Positions 5,875 through 7,877 of a stretch of 7,877 bases of DNA are shown in pieces. The first letter of the stretch is position 1. Every line of letters starts with the position of its first letter. The stretch lies in assembly GCA_001801485.1 (NCBI GenBank), contig MGXV01000077.1, positions 1 through 7,877 on the forward strand, written 5' to 3'. The notes below the pieces were generated by a model, which saw only the letters and a list, made by a program, of their open reading frames with translations, made no database searches and was not told the origin of the DNA. The DNA is from Gammaproteobacteria bacterium RIFCSPHIGHO2_12_FULL_37_14. GTDB taxonomy: Bacteria; Pseudomonadota; Gammaproteobacteria; DSM-16500. The position numbers and the translations under genes were made by a program.

Positions 5875-5886
5875 AAAGGTAAACAT

Positions 5887-6513
5887 GTGCAAAAAAGAAA
5901 TTTAACCAAACAAGCAATATGTACAGCTGCCATTCAACTTATCAAAAGCGATGGCCTTGAAGGTTTAAGTATGCGCAAAATTGCTTCAAAGTTAAAGGTT
6001 GAAGCGGCATCACTTTATAATCATATTGTTAATAAATCTGAATTATTTGACCATATTCAAGAGCATTTATATTCACAAATTCCTGTCAATTTATCAGATA
6101 AAAATTGGAAAGATCATCTAATGGAACTCGCACAAAATACACGCCTTGGTCTTTTACAAATACCTCAAGTAGCTTTGTTATTTGCCACGCGACCAACCAT
6201 TACCACCTCTTCTCTAATACAAGCTGAGTCTACACTTAATATTTTAATAAAGGCTGGTTTTAAACCATCAGAAGTGTTGTCAATTTATAGAAATTTGCAT
6301 GTATTTGTGCTTGGCCATGTGTTAGCAGAAGTAGGGCAGGTTCCGGGAGGCAAAGATGAAAGTATCGAACCTTCGCTTGATACGATTAATATTAATCAAT
6401 ATCCAGCCTTAAAGAAGGCTACATCTCACAAATCGAATAGTGATTTTGAGAAAGGTTTTAAATTGGGCTTGCAATGTATGATAAATGGTTTAGAAAAATT
6501 ATTAACGAAATGA
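5887..6513 (+). CDS. TetR-family transcriptional regulator (TetR_C-type)
   Basis: Residues 3-50 are a TetR N-terminal helix-turn-helix very close to true TetR: RNLTKQAICTAAIQLIKSDG, LSMRKIASKLKVEAASLYNHI and NKSELFDHI. The remaining ~150 residues are all helical, as in TetR_C-type effector-binding domains (LGLLQIPQVALLFATRPTIT, KAGFKPSEVLSIYRNLHVFVLGHVLAE, FEKGFKLGLQCMINGLEKLL). Length 208 is typical. The start is GTG at 5887 with AAAGG (5875-5879) 7 nt upstream; the ATG at 5885 is in another frame. A perfect palindrome lies 13 nt before the start. The methyltransferase gene follows after 92 nt in the same direction and is the most likely target besides the regulator itself. The ligand cannot be read from the sequence. 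Confidence 0.9.
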   Translation: MQKRNLTKQAICTAAIQLIKSDGLEGLSMRKIASKLKVEAASLYNHIVNKSELFDHIQEHLYSQIPVNLSDKNWKDHLMELAQNTRLGLLQIPQVALLFATRPTITTSSLIQAESTLNILIKAGFKPSEVLSIYRNLHVFVLGHVLAEVGQVPGGKDESIEPSLDTININQYPALKKATSHKSNSDFEKGFKLGLQCMINGLEKLLTK

Positions 6514-6517
6514 TGGT

Positions 6518-6550
6518 GACTTTGTAAGTCTTATCGTTCCTTTTCGATAA
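6518..6550. promoter_or_regulatory. Two adjacent inverted repeats between the TetR and methyltransferase genes
   Basis: GACTT-TGT-AAGTC (6518-6530) is a perfect 5-bp palindrome. It is followed at once by TTATCG (6531-6536) and CGATAA (6545-6550) around an 8-nt T-rich loop. They lie just after the TetR stop and 55-88 nt before the methyltransferase start. Neither matches the palindrome at 5856-5874. They could be operators or a weak terminator; the promoter for the methyltransferase is not clear. Confidence 0.3.
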
Positions 6551-6605
6551 TGAAAAGAGGTGATGCATTTGCTTATTTTAAAAATAATGAATTCTAGGAG
6601 ATGTT

Positions 6606-7367
6606 ATGAATCAAACATCTGATCCCATATACACACCAGAAAATGTTCCGCTGTTTGAAGTAATTTATGGAAAAAATTTAATTTCATTAGGTGGAGTAGA
6701 TGCGATCAATAATATGCTCTCTGATGTTGATTTAAAAGGATTAAAAGCGCTAGATATAGGATTTGGCTTAGGTGGTGTTGCATTTTATCTTGCAAAAAAA
6801 TATCAGATAGAGATTGCTGGGATAGAAATCCACAGCTGGATGGTTGAATATGCTAATGCACATGCACCTAAAAATGTTTCTCATCTATTAAAATTCGCAA
6901 CCTATAATAAAGCAGGTGAAATTCCATTTGAAATAGCTTCATTTAATCTGGCCTATAGCAAAGGAGTCTTAAATCATGTACGGGACAAGGATGGTTTGTT
7001 TCGAGAAATTAATAAAGTGCTTAAAACAAATGGCTTATTCGTGATTGCTGATTGGATTTATACTGAATCTAATGCTACCGATGATTCAAGTCCACTCGTC
7101 AAAGAAACGCAAGAAACATACCGTCGAGTTTTAGAAAAGACAGGATTCATCGATATCGATTTTAGGGATGATAGCAAAATTTTCCTTGATTATGTTAAAA
7201 AATTACTGGAAAATATTACTAAACGTCGAGAATTTATTGAAAAAGAATTTAGCGAAGAAATTTTTTCTGAAATTTGGCAAGATCATCAAAAATTGATAAA
7301 TGATATAAGTTATAAGCGTAAATTTGCGATTCGTATTAAAGCACGTAAAATTAGTAATGGGCAGTAA
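6606..7367 (+). CDS. SAM-dependent methyltransferase, phosphoethanolamine N-methyltransferase-like
   Basis: This 253-residue class I methyltransferase has motif I LDIGFGLGG (49-57), the motif II region IAGIEIHSWMVEYA, and YSKGVLNHVRDKDGLFREINKVLK with LFVIADW (143-150). The opening PLFEVIYGKNLISLGG and the overall order resemble phosphobase methyltransferases (PMT of Plasmodium and plants), which make phosphocholine from phosphoethanolamine using SAM. From memory of the Plasmodium enzyme, its catalytic Tyr19 corresponds to F17 here, Asp128 to G120, and His132 to H124. The phosphate-binding tyrosine region also looks shortened (around 165-180). So the fold is clear but the substrate is probably different. 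The start is supported by AGGAG (6596-6600) 5 nt upstream. It follows the TetR regulator by 92 nt and may be controlled by it. Confidence 0.8.
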   Translation: MNQTSDPIYTPENVPLFEVIYGKNLISLGGVDAINNMLSDVDLKGLKALDIGFGLGGVAFYLAKKYQIEIAGIEIHSWMVEYANAHAPKNVSHLLKFATYNKAGEIPFEIASFNLAYSKGVLNHVRDKDGLFREINKVLKTNGLFVIADWIYTESNATDDSSPLVKETQETYRRVLEKTGFIDIDFRDDSKIFLDYVKKLLENITKRREFIEKEFSEEIFSEIWQDHQKLINDISYKRKFAIRIKARKISNGQ

Positions 7368-7479
7368 ACATAGAAAATATCATTTCACATTTCGATAAAT
7401 CATGAAACATCATAGAGCTTCATGCCCTATACTAATAGTTGAAGAATATAAAATCATATAAATTAATGAGGTAATTTTC

Positions 7480-7551
7480 TTGAATCAGAATAGTGGATCA
7501 TTAAATGATCAAGAAAAACTAAAATTACAAGCTGAAAGTAGGGTCATCTGA
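7480..7551 (+). pseudogene. Short TTG-started reading frame, probable 5' remnant of a lost gene
   Basis: TTG at 7480 has a good ribosome binding site (GAGG, 7468-7471) 8 nt upstream and opens 23 codons, MNQNSGSLNDQEKLKLQAES then RVI and TGA. The peptide looks like the polar start and first helix of a larger protein. Reading through the TGA (TGG would be Trp) gives 12 more codons (HIRRKVSLIYER) before the next stop at 7588-7590, which overlaps the end of the DUF2442 gene. I do not recognise the family. A perfect 7+7 palindrome, GATCATT-A-AATGATC (7496-7510), lies inside it. The rest of the 7368-7577 gap holds only a weak CATGAA/TTCATG hairpin (7401-7424) and no recognisable gene. Confidence 0.25.
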
Positions 7552-7577
7552 CATATCCGGCGGAAAGTTTCGCTCAT

Positions 7578-7838
7578 TTATGAACGTTGAATAGATTCAT
7601 GCAACAGGGTAGGGGAAAGATCGGCTCCGTTTCCCCAGCAAATTGTGCCGATATCGTGATTAACTCTTACTTCCGAAAAAAATTTTCTATCCTTTAATTG
7701 TTCGAAAACACCCTTAAATGACACTAACTTTGAAATATCCACATCACCAGATATACCATCATCAAATGTCAAATGGAGTTTATAATCGTTTAAAACTTTT
7801 ACCTCAATTACATCAACGTTAGTACATTTCATATTCAT
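7578..7838 (-). CDS. DUF2442 domain-containing protein
   Basis: The whole 86-residue product fits DUF2442: VDVIEVKVLNDYKLHLTFDDG, GDVDISKLVSFKGVFEQLKD, FFSEVRVNHDIGTICWGNGADLSP. By family knowledge these small proteins are often encoded beside DUF4160 proteins and the pair is proposed to act as a toxin-antitoxin-like unit. The biochemical role is not established. Its ATG overlaps the stop of the upstream DUF4160-like gene by one base (TAATG), so translation is coupled; a second ATG two codons in is an alternative. The C-terminus, LLHESIQRS, is a few residues longer than the conserved domain. Confidence 0.85.
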   Translation of the reverse strand: MNMKCTNVDVIEVKVLNDYKLHLTFDDGISGDVDISKLVSFKGVFEQLKDRKFFSEVRVNHDIGTICWGNGADLSPTLLHESIQRS

Positions 7839-7877
7839 TATTCCAATGGGGCAATAGGTTTTAATGCTTGTAATTGT
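7838..7877 (-). CDS. C-terminal end of a DUF4160-like protein (cut by the window edge)
   Basis: The minus-strand frame entering from the right edge reads QLQALKPIAPLE and stops at TAA (7840-7838). DUF4160 proteins characteristically end in a sequence like PL..I.PLE, and DUF4160 genes typically precede DUF2442 genes. The stop shares a base with the ATG of the DUF2442 gene. Only 12 residues are visible, so the call rests on the C-terminal signature plus context. Confidence 0.6.
   Translation of the reverse strand, partial: QLQALKPIAPLE

Noticed and set aside
5629..5892. Minus-strand ORF of 87 codons
   Set aside because: Antisense to the VOC gene and its downstream operator region; no recognisable domain.
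7401..7424. CATGAA/TTCATG hairpin as terminator of the methyltransferase
   Set aside because: The stem is only 6 bp and AT-rich, with a 12-nt loop and no T-run.

Overview
The window is AT-rich bacterial chromosome-like DNA with tightly packed genes, good Shine-Dalgarno sequences and sigma70-type promoter elements. Gene content and base composition suggest a low-GC gammaproteobacterium, possibly a Legionella-like one. That assignment is an inference from general appearance and is not secure.

Layout. (1) 1-755: the 3' part of a MerR-family regulator with a TipAS-type ligand domain, closed by a clear rho-independent terminator. (2) 786-1121, minus: a decayed dihydrofolate-reductase-like (RibD C-terminal family) gene, truncated at both ends. 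(3) 1174-3138 (or 3228), minus: one long protein fusing a RimJ/RimL-type GNAT acetyltransferase, a GrpB nucleotidyltransferase-fold domain and a second GNAT domain. GC-rich palindromes lie in frame inside the first GNAT and at the GNAT/GrpB junction. (4) 3401-4656, plus: an operon of an AraC/GyrI-like drug-sensor regulator overlapping by 4 nt with a YjdF/DUF2992 gene. (5) 4668-5369, minus, and 5455-5823, plus: a YafY/WYL regulator divergent from a VOC (glyoxalase/bleomycin-resistance fold) gene, with a 21-bp near-perfect inverted repeat on the VOC promoter. (6) 5887-7367, plus: a TetR regulator preceded by a perfect 8+8 palindrome, then a SAM-dependent methyltransferase related to phosphoethanolamine N-methyltransferases but with altered active-site positions. 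(7) 7368-7577: a gap with only a short, probably broken, leftover reading frame. (8) 7578-7877, minus: a DUF4160-DUF2442 pair of toxin-antitoxin-like type, cut by the window edge.

How the genes may work together. Four different one-component regulators (MerR/TipAS, AraC/GyrI-like, YafY/WYL, TetR) lie within 6.5 kb. Three of them are next to small enzymes or binding proteins that could modify, bind or respond to small molecules (YjdF, VOC protein, methyltransferase). The region therefore reads as accessory xenobiotic-sensing and detoxification modules placed side by side, with gene remnants and a toxin-antitoxin-like pair typical of a plastic genomic region. There are no transposases, RNA genes, CRISPR arrays or phage genes that I can recognise. 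The most attractive specific idea is the AraC/GyrI-YjdF operon, in which a protein sensor of aromatic or cationic drugs may replace the riboswitch known to control yjdF in other bacteria.
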